64,000 bases of DNA from Chryseobacterium vaccae (lineage in GTDB: Bacteria > Bacteroidota > Bacteroidia > Flavobacteriales > Weeksellaceae), in contig NZ_VSWH01000001.1 of the NCBI RefSeq assembly GCF_009602705.1, positions 1,426,001 through 1,490,000 of the forward strand, in the 5' to 3' direction. The number at the start of each line of letters is the position of its first letter. Position 1 is the stretch's first letter. A program made the position numbers and the translations under genes. Below, in pieces: positions 24,803-32,354 of the stretch. Under the pieces are notes generated by a model that saw nothing but the letters and a program-made list of their open reading frames with translations, ran no database searches and was not told the origin of the DNA.

Positions 24803-26461
24803 ATGCAAAAAATAATCATACAAAATCAGGAAGCCCAGCTTATACCAATAACCTCCCTTTTAGAGAACTTACCTGACGACAGTTCCTTCAAACAGTATTT
24901 CCCAAAGGATGACCATAAAAGTCTTGCACTTTGTTTTGATGGAGATACTGAATTTGACTGCATTGATCTTGATAATCCATTTGACCGACTGGATGCGGAC
25001 TGGTCTGAACGGTACAGCCGGGCGCTCGATGAAAAAAACACAGCAGAAATTGAACGTCTGGGCAATCTGTATGACAAGCAGATCATACGTCTGATTGTTG
25101 TTCAGGGAAATTTATCCGTTACCCGGTTTATCTTTAATGATGAAACGGATGGAGCCTGCAGTCTTATTGTACTGGGCAACCTCCATTGTCCTGACATTAT
25201 TGTGGGCGGACAGGAAATTTATGTACAGCAGGACCTTGTGGTGAACGAAATATTCTGGGGCGACTATAACCACGGGGAGCTTACTGTAAAAGGAAATATG
25301 ACCGCAGCTATGCTTATACAAACGGATTATAATGTAAAAGTACACGGCTTTAAGCGCATCGATACCCATTTGGATGAGTATGAGTTTGATTCCAGCGGCG
25401 TTATTTTATCTGACCTTATTGATGATGAGGCCTTAAGCCAATCTACAGAATGCCTGAACAGTCAGCTTTCCAGATACGGAATGCATCAGCTTCTGCTTAA
25501 AGAACTTCCTCTGCTTAAAGAACAGAAAAAAACATCTTTATTTGCTAATTACGATCTGAGTTTAGAGAACCTCAGGCAATTGAGTCATTTTAACATTATA
25601 GGTTCCACTGATTTTGAATACCGGGTAGAAGATGTTCTTGTTACAGTTACCCGTGCCCACACCGATGAACAGGGAAAATCGTGGAAAGATTCTCTCCGGC
25701 TGGAACAGGACGACCATGAAATCTTCATCTGTGCAGAACAGATTGAAACAGAAGAAAAAGAAACTTTCCTCAAAAAACTTTTTGTCACTCCCAAAACAAA
25801 CTTCCGCGAGCAGCTGGCAGTGATCTGGAAAGCCCCGGATGAGCAATGGTACTATGTGGATGAGGATACACCGGCTGCAGAAAAAAACCTGCTGAAGTTC
25901 TTCTGGCCGAATGCATTAATGGCTGCCGAACGTATGGAGCAATTAGCACCTGAAGAAATCAACCTCTGCAAGAAGGAAACAGAAGCTGAAATCACTGTTG
26001 CTACAATTGAATATTACCTCAACCTTCCTATTGTACTGAAGTACTATAATGATTATGATGACAGCGAAAGAAACGGCTATTGGAGTGACAGTGTTTATTT
26101 TGCCTTCCGCCAGAATAATCAGGAATATACTGACAGGATTCAGCTGACACAAAGCAGACCTTCTCAGGACTTACAGTATTTCCCGTCTTTAGCCACAGAA
26201 GATGATGACTCAAAAGGGTATCAATATGATATACAGGATGATCTGAAAGGAAATAAAAATGTACAGATCCGCTATCTCCCTCATGACGGAAAAGGGTCTT
26301 ATCCGCTCGCCCCGCTTGATGTGGACCATTACCGAAAAGCTCTGGGATTATGGAGATATTTTATAAAACACTTTCCGGCTCACAACGCCCGGTTTGAGGC
26401 TGGTAACTGGGATGAGAGCGATCCCAATCCATTCATTGATGATGATGATGATCTGTCCTAA
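24803..26461 (+). CDS. Acidic hypothetical protein with beta-helix-like middle, 552 aa
   Basis: ATG at 24803; no signal peptide. Residues about 95-190 contain repeated short strands with Gly turns (VVQGNLSVTRFIF, LIVLGNLHCPDIIVGG, IYVQQDLVVNEIFWGDYNHG, LTVKGNMTAAMLI), which read as a right-handed beta-helix similar to polymer-forming or bactofilin-like proteins. The C-terminal half is mixed and very acidic, ending in DDDDDLS. I do not recognise the whole. It lies 60 bp after the 178-residue gene, same direction, and is followed by a broken gene. Confidence 0.78.
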   Translation: MQKIIIQNQEAQLIPITSLLENLPDDSSFKQYFPKDDHKSLALCFDGDTEFDCIDLDNPFDRLDADWSERYSRALDEKNTAEIERLGNLYDKQIIRLIVVQGNLSVTRFIFNDETDGACSLIVLGNLHCPDIIVGGQEIYVQQDLVVNEIFWGDYNHGELTVKGNMTAAMLIQTDYNVKVHGFKRIDTHLDEYEFDSSGVILSDLIDDEALSQSTECLNSQLSRYGMHQLLLKELPLLKEQKKTSLFANYDLSLENLRQLSHFNIIGSTDFEYRVEDVLVTVTRAHTDEQGKSWKDSLRLEQDDHEIFICAEQIETEEKETFLKKLFVTPKTNFREQLAVIWKAPDEQWYYVDEDTPAAEKNLLKFFWPNALMAAERMEQLAPEEINLCKKETEAEITVATIEYYLNLPIVLKYYNDYDDSERNGYWSDSVYFAFRQNNQEYTDRIQLTQSRPSQDLQYFPSLATEDDDSKGYQYDIQDDLKGNKNVQIRYLPHDGKGSYPLAPLDVDHYRKALGLWRYFIKHFPAHNARFEAGNWDESDPNPFIDDDDDLS

Positions 26462-26476
26462 CAAGAAAACTATATT

Positions 26477-26693
26477 ATGATCACAGAAGAAAATATTACT
26501 TTATATCCTGAACCTTCAGAGGTTTTTACAGATCCGTCTCTGGCAGTGTATTTTAAGCCTCTGTTGACCACTTCTGTCCATCTCAGCGGAAAATCTTATA
26601 AAATACATCTTTGTTTCCCTTTTCGGAAGCCTGGTTCTCGCTGTGGCAGATCCTGAGCGTGATATTATTTATATGACAGAATACGGTTCCTGA
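26477..26693 (+). pseudogene. Broken small gene, frameshift or internal deletion
   Basis: ATG 26477 opens a 59-codon frame (MITEENITLYPEPSEVFTDP ... HLCFPFRKPGS) that stops at 26656. Another frame then reads LAVADPERDIIYMTEYGS and stops at 26693, which looks like a natural C-terminus. The two halves do not overlap sensibly, so an internal deletion with a frame change is likely. It lies 15 bp after the 552-residue gene and probably belonged to the same operon. Confidence 0.5.
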
Positions 26694-26743
26694 TAATATA
26701 TAAACATATGATCGGGAATTTAAATATTAAAACAATTAAGTTT

Positions 26744-28438
26744 ATGAAATCTATCCTTTTACTGGCTTTTGTATGGGCAGGTACACTTACTTTTTCCGGG
26801 CAAAAGCTGAAATCTCCCGAGACAAGTTTTATGATTCAGGATAGTGTAATGATTCCTACCCGGAGCGGTATTCCTATCTCTGCTATTATTGTACGGAAAA
26901 AAGGTAACGACCACCCGGTTCCTGCTGTTTTGTTTTATACTACCTATTATCAGGGACCCGGTGATGTCATTCTGGGTAAAAGGTCTGCCGACAGGGATTA
27001 TGTAGGTATTGTTGCCTATGCCAGAGGGATAAGAACAGATCTGAAAAACTATAGCCCGTACGAACATGAAGGAACGGATATTTACGATATTATCGAATGG
27101 ATCAATCAACAGAAATGGTGCAACGGAAAAGTAGGCATGATGGGAGGAAGCTATACCGGTTTTTCCCAATGGGCAACGGCGAAGAAAATTCATCCGGCCC
27201 TGAAGACCATTGTTCCACAGGTTGCTGTAATGCCCGGTTTTGATATGCCTTATGAAAATAATGTGCCCATCAGCAACATATTGAGCTGGTCCAACGACAA
27301 TATTTATAAGTATCCACCCTTGAAAAGAAGCCTTCCTTTTGAATGGTTTGATAACGGATCTTCATTCCGAAGCATGGACAGCCTTTCCGGCCGGCAAAAC
27401 CCGATATTCAGAAAATGGATTGATCATCCGGCCTATGACCGGTATTGGCAATCCTTGGTTCCTTCTCCTGAAGAATATGACAGGATTAATATTCCTGTTC
27501 TGAGTACAACAGGATATTATGACGGTTCTCAGCTTTCAGCACTGGAATACTTCAAATTGCATACCCGGTATAATAAAAATGCTGATCATTATTTTGTCAT
27601 CGGGCCTTATGACCATATCGGCGGGCAGAGAAGTGCAAAGCCTGACCTGATGGGCTATACTATTGATCCGGCAGCCCATATCAATATGGGTGAGCTTGCT
27701 TATGAGTGGCTGGATTTTATTTTAAAAGGAGCACCTAAGCCGGCTCTTCTTAAAGATAAAGTCAATTATCAGGTTATGGGAACCAATACCTGGAAGCACA
27801 GTCCTGACTTGGATAAAATCAATAATGATACCCTTACCCTGTATTTAACAGAAACAAAGGCTGGCCAGGGTTATCTGCTTGGAAAAAAACGTCCGAACCG
27901 CACTGCTTTTATTCCGCAGACCGTGGATTTTAAAGACCGGGAAAATCAGAATAATTATTTCACTCCTACCCTGATATTTGATACGCTGGATACCAGCAAC
28001 GGTGTTCTGTATACAACAGATCCCTTCGATTCTGATTTTGAAATGAGCGGTTCTTTTACAGGAAATCTGTTTGCTTCAATTAACAAAAAAGATCTTGATG
28101 TATCTCTGGCTTTATACCAGATCCTTCCTAACGGCCAGTATTTTCTGTTAACCCGCTATGTAGGCAGAGCATCTTATGCCAAGGACAACACTAAGCGGCA
28201 GTTGCTGAAACCCGGAAAAAAAGAAAGCATTCCGTTTCATACAACCAGATTTGTCAGTAAGAAAATCGCTAAAGGAAGCCGTTTTGCAATTCTTTTGAAT
28301 ACAAATAAACATCCTTTTGAAGAAATTAATTACGGATCTGGAAAAGAAGTCCATGATGAAACGATACAAGATGCCAAAGAGCCGTTACAGATCAAATGGC
28401 ATAATGACAGTTTTATCAAAATTCCGGTCTGGAAGTAA
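26744..28438 (+). CDS. CocE/NonD-family (X-Pro dipeptidyl peptidase-like) hydrolase
   Basis: ATG 26744 gives a signal peptide (MKSILLLAFVWAGTLTFSGQ); a frame from 26708 adds 12 residues before it. Catalytic features of the S15/CocE fold: nucleophile elbow GGSYTG (Ser136), TTGYYDG near 258-264 with the acid, and GPYDHIGG with His near 291. WCNGKVGMMGG precedes the elbow as is usual. The C-terminal ~200 residues form the jelly-roll domain (SGSFTGNLFASINKKDLDVS, RYVGRASYAK). 564 residues is normal for the family. Acts on acyl or peptide substrates in the periplasm; substrate unknown. Confidence 0.92.
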   Translation: MKSILLLAFVWAGTLTFSGQKLKSPETSFMIQDSVMIPTRSGIPISAIIVRKKGNDHPVPAVLFYTTYYQGPGDVILGKRSADRDYVGIVAYARGIRTDLKNYSPYEHEGTDIYDIIEWINQQKWCNGKVGMMGGSYTGFSQWATAKKIHPALKTIVPQVAVMPGFDMPYENNVPISNILSWSNDNIYKYPPLKRSLPFEWFDNGSSFRSMDSLSGRQNPIFRKWIDHPAYDRYWQSLVPSPEEYDRINIPVLSTTGYYDGSQLSALEYFKLHTRYNKNADHYFVIGPYDHIGGQRSAKPDLMGYTIDPAAHINMGELAYEWLDFILKGAPKPALLKDKVNYQVMGTNTWKHSPDLDKINNDTLTLYLTETKAGQGYLLGKKRPNRTAFIPQTVDFKDRENQNNYFTPTLIFDTLDTSNGVLYTTDPFDSDFEMSGSFTGNLFASINKKDLDVSLALYQILPNGQYFLLTRYVGRASYAKDNTKRQLLKPGKKESIPFHTTRFVSKKIAKGSRFAILLNTNKHPFEEINYGSGKEVHDETIQDAKEPLQIKWHNDSFIKIPVWK

Positions 28439-28440
28439 TT

Positions 28441-28878
28441 TTACCCTATCGTAATCACCGCTTCCTTACCATTACATGGGTTGGTAATGAAGAGCTCATT
28501 TCCCTTGCCCGGTCTGATGTGCAGTGTGACCATCGTACGGTAAGGTACGCCATCTTCACGGATAAAATGGCCTTCAAAAATCACCGCAATGGTTCCGAAC
28601 TGGGTGGAACGACTATCTACTACTCCAGCGGTTATGAATTCACGAATTTCCTGACTGCCGTCAGTGACTTCTTTGGGTAATATGAGCAGTTGACCTTTAT
28701 AATAGACTTCAAAGTGCTGATAGGTTCCCATAGAAAAGTGCTTCTTTTTTACCAAATAGACTTTCCAGTGATAGACTCTGTTTTCCGCAATCAGGTTCTT
28801 CTGAGTTCCGTAACAGGAGCTCAGTATAAATATACAGACTAGTGCAGCTGCCAAACCTATGATTATTTTTAAAGTCAT
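28441..28878 (-). CDS. Small lipoprotein of unknown function
   Basis: 145 residues from ATG 28878. The lipobox ILSSC (Cys22) follows a hydrophobic stretch, so the mature protein is lipid-anchored. The mature part (VYHWKVYLVKKKHFSMGTYQ, TIAVIFEGHFIREDGV) is beta-rich and short. No family recognised. It converges on the CocE hydrolase with 2 bp between the stops. A TGTAGA direct-repeat site lies about 160 bp upstream of its start. Confidence 0.8.
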   Translation of the reverse strand: MTLKIIIGLAAALVCIFILSSCYGTQKNLIAENRVYHWKVYLVKKKHFSMGTYQHFEVYYKGQLLILPKEVTDGSQEIREFITAGVVDSRSTQFGTIAVIFEGHFIREDGVPYRTMVTLHIRPGKGNELFITNPCNGKEAVITIG

Positions 28879-29210
28879 TTTAAAATTGGTTTGTTTTACA
28901 AAGAAAACATGGTTATTATTTTCAGAAGTTTTTCTCAGAGTGGTTAATTTTCAGCTTTTAACCATTTAAGAACTATGAAAACAATATGTTTATGCAAAGG
29001 TGTGATTTCTTTGAATTCAGGCCAAACAGATGGTATCTACATTGTGTCTACATTCATTCAGCGGATGACCAATCTTTCTATATTTATTGCAATCTCTCTG
29101 TAATCAGCTTGTCTGAAGGGATTTCATTATTTGCTGTTATCCCGTTTGAAATCAATATGATTATTCTGCTAAACAATTTTATTAAATTACTTTTTACAGA
29201 CAATCATAAT
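28879..29210. other. Intergenic region holding a TGTAGA site
   Basis: About 330 bp between the lipoprotein start and the terminator of the alpha/beta hydrolase. An 85-codon plus-strand frame at 28986 has no coding character. The only clear signal is the direct repeat at 29036-29052. Confidence 0.4.
29036..29052 (-). promoter_or_regulatory. TGTAGA direct-repeat site 4
   Basis: Minus strand TGTAGA-CACAA-TGTAGA, 11-bp period, about 160 bp upstream of the small lipoprotein gene. Sixteen of seventeen bases match the site at 22245. Confidence 0.5.
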
Positions 29211-29239
29211 AAAAAAGTCTGTTTTACAGTAAAACAGAC
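29211..29239 (-). terminator. Rho-independent terminator of the alpha/beta hydrolase
   Basis: GTCTGTTTTAC pairs with GTAAAACAGAC (11 bp) with an almost absent loop, and on the minus strand a run of six T follows. It lies 36 bp after the stop at 29275. Confidence 0.85.
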
Positions 29240-29274
29240 CTGAAAAATTCATGTTTATTAAAAATATTTCGTTT

Positions 29275-30240
29275 TTACCTTTGCAGCGCCATATCCAGTT
29301 CTTTTCTGAAAATTTCCGGCTGATCTACCCAAATATTATGTCCGGCCGATTTGATCAGTCTGAAATTAATTTTTTTATGGTTCTTTATCTGCTCCTGATA
29401 TACTTCTCCATTAAAATCAAGGAAGTCATGATCACCGAAAATAATGGTAGTTTTAGCATTATCATTGAGAGAATTTCTGTAATCGTATTTCCAGTTTACG
29501 GTTTCTGACATTACAGACGCCTCTTCTTTATAATAATGGAAACCGCCGCGCATAAGCTTATATCGGTCTATTCTGTATATATTGGATGCAGCAAAGGCCA
29601 TCCTGTTAAAATCTGTTCTTTCCCTGTCGCTGGTGAATTTGCCCTTCAATTCCTTATATCTTTTATAGATTGGCAAAGCTTTAACCTCAGGTCTTGAGCT
29701 CAGAAATTTTACCTGTTCATTCTGTCGTTTTGAAAAAACACTCATCATGCTGTCTGACTTTGCAAGGATAGCTCCTGCCAGGATCAGATTTGAAACTTTC
29801 TCCGGATGCTGCTGTAGATATTCCATTGCAACCAGCGTCCCCATGGAATGAGCCATAATCTTAACGTTTTTATTTCCAAGCTGCTTGATCAGTAAATCTA
29901 AGTCATTCACATTTTTCTGAAAGGTAAGCTTCTCTTTGGGTCCGGGAGAAAGCAGGGAACCTCTTTGGTCATAGAGTACAAAATGATATTTCTTTTCCAG
30001 CCCCTCAATGGCATCCAGCATATAATCATGGTTGGCCCCAAAACCACCATGAATTACCACCACAGTATCTTTTCCTGTTCCTAATTCTCTTACGTAAATA
30101 TCCTGGTTATAAGCATCAAGGCTGTCCGGAGTTCTCAGATACCATTCAGAATAATTTTTACTCTGGCCAAAAGCCTGATTGCATAAAGCGATAACGCAAA
30201 AGACTACCAACCTCATCAGCGGGGTCGTTGCTTGTTTCAT
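29275..30240 (-). CDS. Exported alpha/beta hydrolase
   Basis: 321 residues from ATG 30240 with a signal peptide (to about residue 26, QAFGQ). Alpha/beta fold motifs: oxyanion HGGFG at 64-68, FVLYDQRGSLLS near 88, nucleophile elbow HSMG (Ser132), acid in GDHDFLD near 270, His in SAGHNIW near 303. DQRGxGxS-type sequences and the HGG oxyanion strand resemble proline iminopeptidase/epoxide-hydrolase relatives. Substrate unknown. It is monocistronic between a -7 box upstream and a strong terminator downstream. Confidence 0.92.
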   Translation of the reverse strand: MKQATTPLMRLVVFCVIALCNQAFGQSKNYSEWYLRTPDSLDAYNQDIYVRELGTGKDTVVVIHGGFGANHDYMLDAIEGLEKKYHFVLYDQRGSLLSPGPKEKLTFQKNVNDLDLLIKQLGNKNVKIMAHSMGTLVAMEYLQQHPEKVSNLILAGAILAKSDSMMSVFSKRQNEQVKFLSSRPEVKALPIYKRYKELKGKFTSDRERTDFNRMAFAASNIYRIDRYKLMRGGFHYYKEEASVMSETVNWKYDYRNSLNDNAKTTIIFGDHDFLDFNGEVYQEQIKNHKKINFRLIKSAGHNIWVDQPEIFRKELDMALQR

Positions 30241-30313
30241 ATAGTTGTACTAAAAATTGTTTTCAACTGATCAATAGATGGAAATACATCCCTACATCTC
30301 CATATTTAGTGCA

Positions 30314-30321
30314 CAAATATA
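30314..30321 (-). promoter_or_regulatory. Bacteroidota -7 box for the alpha/beta hydrolase
   Basis: Minus strand TATATTTG, 74 bp before the ATG at 30240. A TTTG lies 13 bp further upstream, which is shorter than the usual -33 to -7 spacing. Confidence 0.4.
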
Positions 30322-30425
30322 TTTAAAATTGGCACAAATCAGCTCATCAGACTTTATCACAATCGTGAAAGAGAGAGAGATCATTACCCTGAATGCACTC
30401 AGATTATTACTGTTATTTAATCTGA

Positions 30426-30645
30426 TTCGAGTTAAGGAGTTTAAATATAAAAGGTTGGAAGATGGAAGAAGGAGGCTGGAAGTTACTTTTAGTTATACGT
30501 ATTGAAAGCTACCAGAAAATCAAATTAAATAAAAACAGATCAATATTAGTTCTTAATCACTTTCATAGCTTCCCTCTTCCATCATCAAGCTTCAAACCTG
30601 CATCTATCAGATATTCTTATCCCGAACTCTGAGGTTATTTATTTT
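30426..30645. repeat. Dispersed hairpin repeat, copy B
   Basis: About 220 bp matching 3411-3604 in the same orientation. It carries a longer left arm (GGAAGATGGAAGAAGGAGG) that pairs imperfectly with GCTTCCCTCTTCCATC on the right, giving a long hairpin. It lies 27 bp downstream of the stop of the 205-residue gene at 30672, the same position copy A holds relative to its gene. Confidence 0.75.
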
Positions 30646-30671
30646 AATTGAATGAACTGGGTTATATCTAC

Positions 30672-31289
30672 CTAAAGATTTCCGTATACCACGATATAAT
30701 CAGCATATTGCAGTTTATCATCCAGCCAGTTTACCAGATCATTTTTAAACTTTTTCACGGCAGGATCTTCCGTTTCCGAATGCCTGATTCTTTCAAAAAT
30801 CTTTCTGCAGTCTGCATTGTCAAAGTAGTTATGTCCGCAGACATCAAAACCGTCGTCATCATAATTAATATCAGGATAGTGTACGGGAAAAACCGATCTG
30901 AACTCATTGATGATATGATCGAAATCTGCTGTGGGAATAAAAGCGTCATTCCGCTTCTCTGTTTTATAATATTTCCAATCTGCTGACATTGGCCACAGAA
31001 TAAATCCTATTTCATTTCGCGGGGACGGATTTTCTCTTGTTGTAATCATTATCGGAAGTGCATTGATCTTTTCAATGGCTTTTGCGATATCATACCTGCA
31101 TTCATTGTAGTATTTTTCTGCTATTTCTTCATCACAGGCAGCAGCTATGGAGATCTCCCTGATATTATCAAGATGAAATTCTTTCTCACTGGCCTTTACA
31201 TCACCGTCATTCTTTTTTAAAAGCTGAATGGCCCTATTCAATGGAATTGAGATGCTGCTTCTGAGGTTATTGAGTTTTTCGGTATCCAT
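30672..31289 (-). CDS. Cytosolic protein with UBA-like helices, 205 aa
   Basis: ATG 31289. The first ~80 residues hold two helical segments that look like UBA/TS-N three-helix units: PLNRAIQLLKKNDGDVKASE and YYNECRYDIAKAIEKINAL, the first with the typical A-I-x-L-L-x-x-x-x-G-D-V pattern. The C-terminal part has Asp/aromatic clusters (HYPDINYDDDGFDVCGHNYF). No signal peptide. I do not recognise the full protein. UBA-like units in bacteria occur in elongation factor Ts; this is not EF-Ts. It is preceded by the terminator of the HTH gene and followed by repeat copy B. Confidence 0.75.
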   Translation of the reverse strand: MDTEKLNNLRSSISIPLNRAIQLLKKNDGDVKASEKEFHLDNIREISIAAACDEEIAEKYYNECRYDIAKAIEKINALPIMITTRENPSPRNEIGFILWPMSADWKYYKTEKRNDAFIPTADFDHIINEFRSVFPVHYPDINYDDDGFDVCGHNYFDNADCRKIFERIRHSETEDPAVKKFKNDLVNWLDDKLQYADYIVVYGNL

Positions 31290-31339
31290 GGGATTGCTCC
31301 GTTCTTTTTCAGGGATTAAAAATGTTTTCGCTAATGTAC

Positions 31340-31371
31340 AAAAAACACCGGCAAATAGAATTTACCGGTGT
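31340..31371 (-). terminator. Rho-independent terminator after the HTH pair
   Basis: ACACCGG pairs with CCGGTGT around a 13-nt loop, and on the minus strand six T follow. It closes the transcript of the HTH pair 59 bp after the stop at 31430. Confidence 0.9.
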
Positions 31372-31429
31372 ATCAGATGTGTTTATTAAGGTCTCATATT
31401 AAAAATTATAAACAAAAAAATCATGTTTA

Positions 31430-31756
31430 TCACAGAAATACTTTTCGCCATTTGGTCATTGAATTTCTGCTTAGTCCAAAATGTTTGGCTACCTGCGAAT
31501 TGTTCATTTTATGAGCTTTCTGGTAATCCAGTATCCGCAAAATATCAGATTTGCTATAAGAACGGTGTTTCTGGTTCTGGTTCCCTATTTCAGTGTTTCG
31601 TGTTCCGAAAATTCTTTTATTAAGTTCTAAAATATCAATTACCGACAGTTCTTTTTTTCCTAACAGTCTTTCACATTCCTGTTTCTTATGAGGAAAATTC
31701 CGGGTAATGATATCGGAATAGATCCGCTGATAATTAGGCTGGCTGTATTTTTCCAT
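31430..31756 (-). CDS. Helix-turn-helix protein A, locus 1
   Basis: I place the start at ATG 31756 (MEKYSQPNYQRIYSDIITRN); nine more codons are open upstream. About 108 residues. The C-terminal half carries an HTH (SDILRILDYQKAHKMNNSQV then AKHFGLSRNSMTKWRKVFL), the pattern of the DNA-binding part of IS3-type or HTH_Tnp proteins; no catalytic domain is present. It is a clear paralogue of the gene at 43996 (YSDII, ELSVIDI/ELSVLDI, NNSQ, WRK conserved). It follows HTH protein B after about 77 bp. Confidence 0.82.
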   Translation of the reverse strand: MEKYSQPNYQRIYSDIITRNFPHKKQECERLLGKKELSVIDILELNKRIFGTRNTEIGNQNQKHRSYSKSDILRILDYQKAHKMNNSQVAKHFGLSRNSMTKWRKVFL

Positions 31757-31833
31757 CTTTAGTGTACGTTTTGTTAAGTTCAAAAATCTTCAATGAATGT
31801 TTTTTATACTATAATCATTTTTTCATCTGATTT

Positions 31834-32259
31834 CTATGAGACTCCATATTTATTGATCCATTTATTTAAAGTACTGTTAGGTATTCCATATTCATCAACA
31901 ATTTCCCGTCTGGTTTTCTCTCCTGTCTTTATCAGCTCCAGTATAAAACCTATAATCTCCTGAGTGTAGATGTTTTTTCTGAATTTTGGCAGTTTTGATA
32001 CCTCTGTATCGTTGGCCAGTGCTGAAGGCGGAGCATAGAGTATTAAATGTTGAGAATACAATCTGAAAAAATCATACTCAAGCAGTTTACTCCATCTCAT
32101 CAGAATATCTGTGGGTAGGTTCTCCTGCAAATACATTTCTCTAACTTCTTTTTCTGTGCAGTTCATAAAGCTGCAGATACGGGATACATCAGTTCTGTTT
32201 TCTGTAACCCTCAAGTAAATCAGTTCTCCAATATGAATATTTCTAAAGTTTGAAATCAT
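31834..32259 (-). CDS. Helix-turn-helix protein B, locus 1
   Basis: 141 residues from ATG 32259. The N-terminal half reads as one HTH-like unit (NIHIGELIYLRVTENRTDVS, RICSFMNCTEKEVREMY), followed by a strongly conserved block LLEYDFFRLYSQHLILYAPP, and a C-terminal second HTH (REIVDEYGIPNSTLNKWINK) of the transposase OrfA type. The conserved block is identical in the paralogue at 44381. No catalytic residues of a transposase are seen, so this is a DNA-binding protein. It starts 95 bp after the stop of the 2371-residue gene, with a hairpin between. Confidence 0.82.
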   Translation of the reverse strand: MISNFRNIHIGELIYLRVTENRTDVSRICSFMNCTEKEVREMYLQENLPTDILMRWSKLLEYDFFRLYSQHLILYAPPSALANDTEVSKLPKFRKNIYTQEIIGFILELIKTGEKTRREIVDEYGIPNSTLNKWINKYGVS

Positions 32260-32278
32260 ATTATTAAGTTATTTAAGA

Positions 32279-32312
32279 AACAGCCTTGCCAAGAAATCTC
32301 AACAAGGCTGTT
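32279..32312. terminator. Bidirectional hairpin between the giant gene and HTH gene B
   Basis: AACAGCCTTG pairs perfectly with CAAGGCTGTT (10 bp) around a 14-nt loop. The plus side has GATTTTT and the minus side TTTCTTAAAT. It should end most transcripts of the giant gene before the HTH pair. Confidence 0.75.
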
Positions 32313-32354
32313 GATTTTTACTGCTTTCTGTGAAAAGCTTTTATGTTTGTCAAT

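Noticed and set aside
28986..29243. 85-residue plus-strand frame before the alpha/beta hydrolase terminator
   Set aside because: It runs through the TGTAGA site and the terminator hairpin; no coding character.
30278..30505. 75-residue plus-strand frame spanning dispersed repeat copy B
   Set aside because: Its C-terminal third is translated from the repeat and it has no conserved pattern.
31430..32259. HTH pair as part of an insertion sequence
   Set aside because: I looked for terminal inverted repeats and a DDE catalytic region around both copies and saw none.
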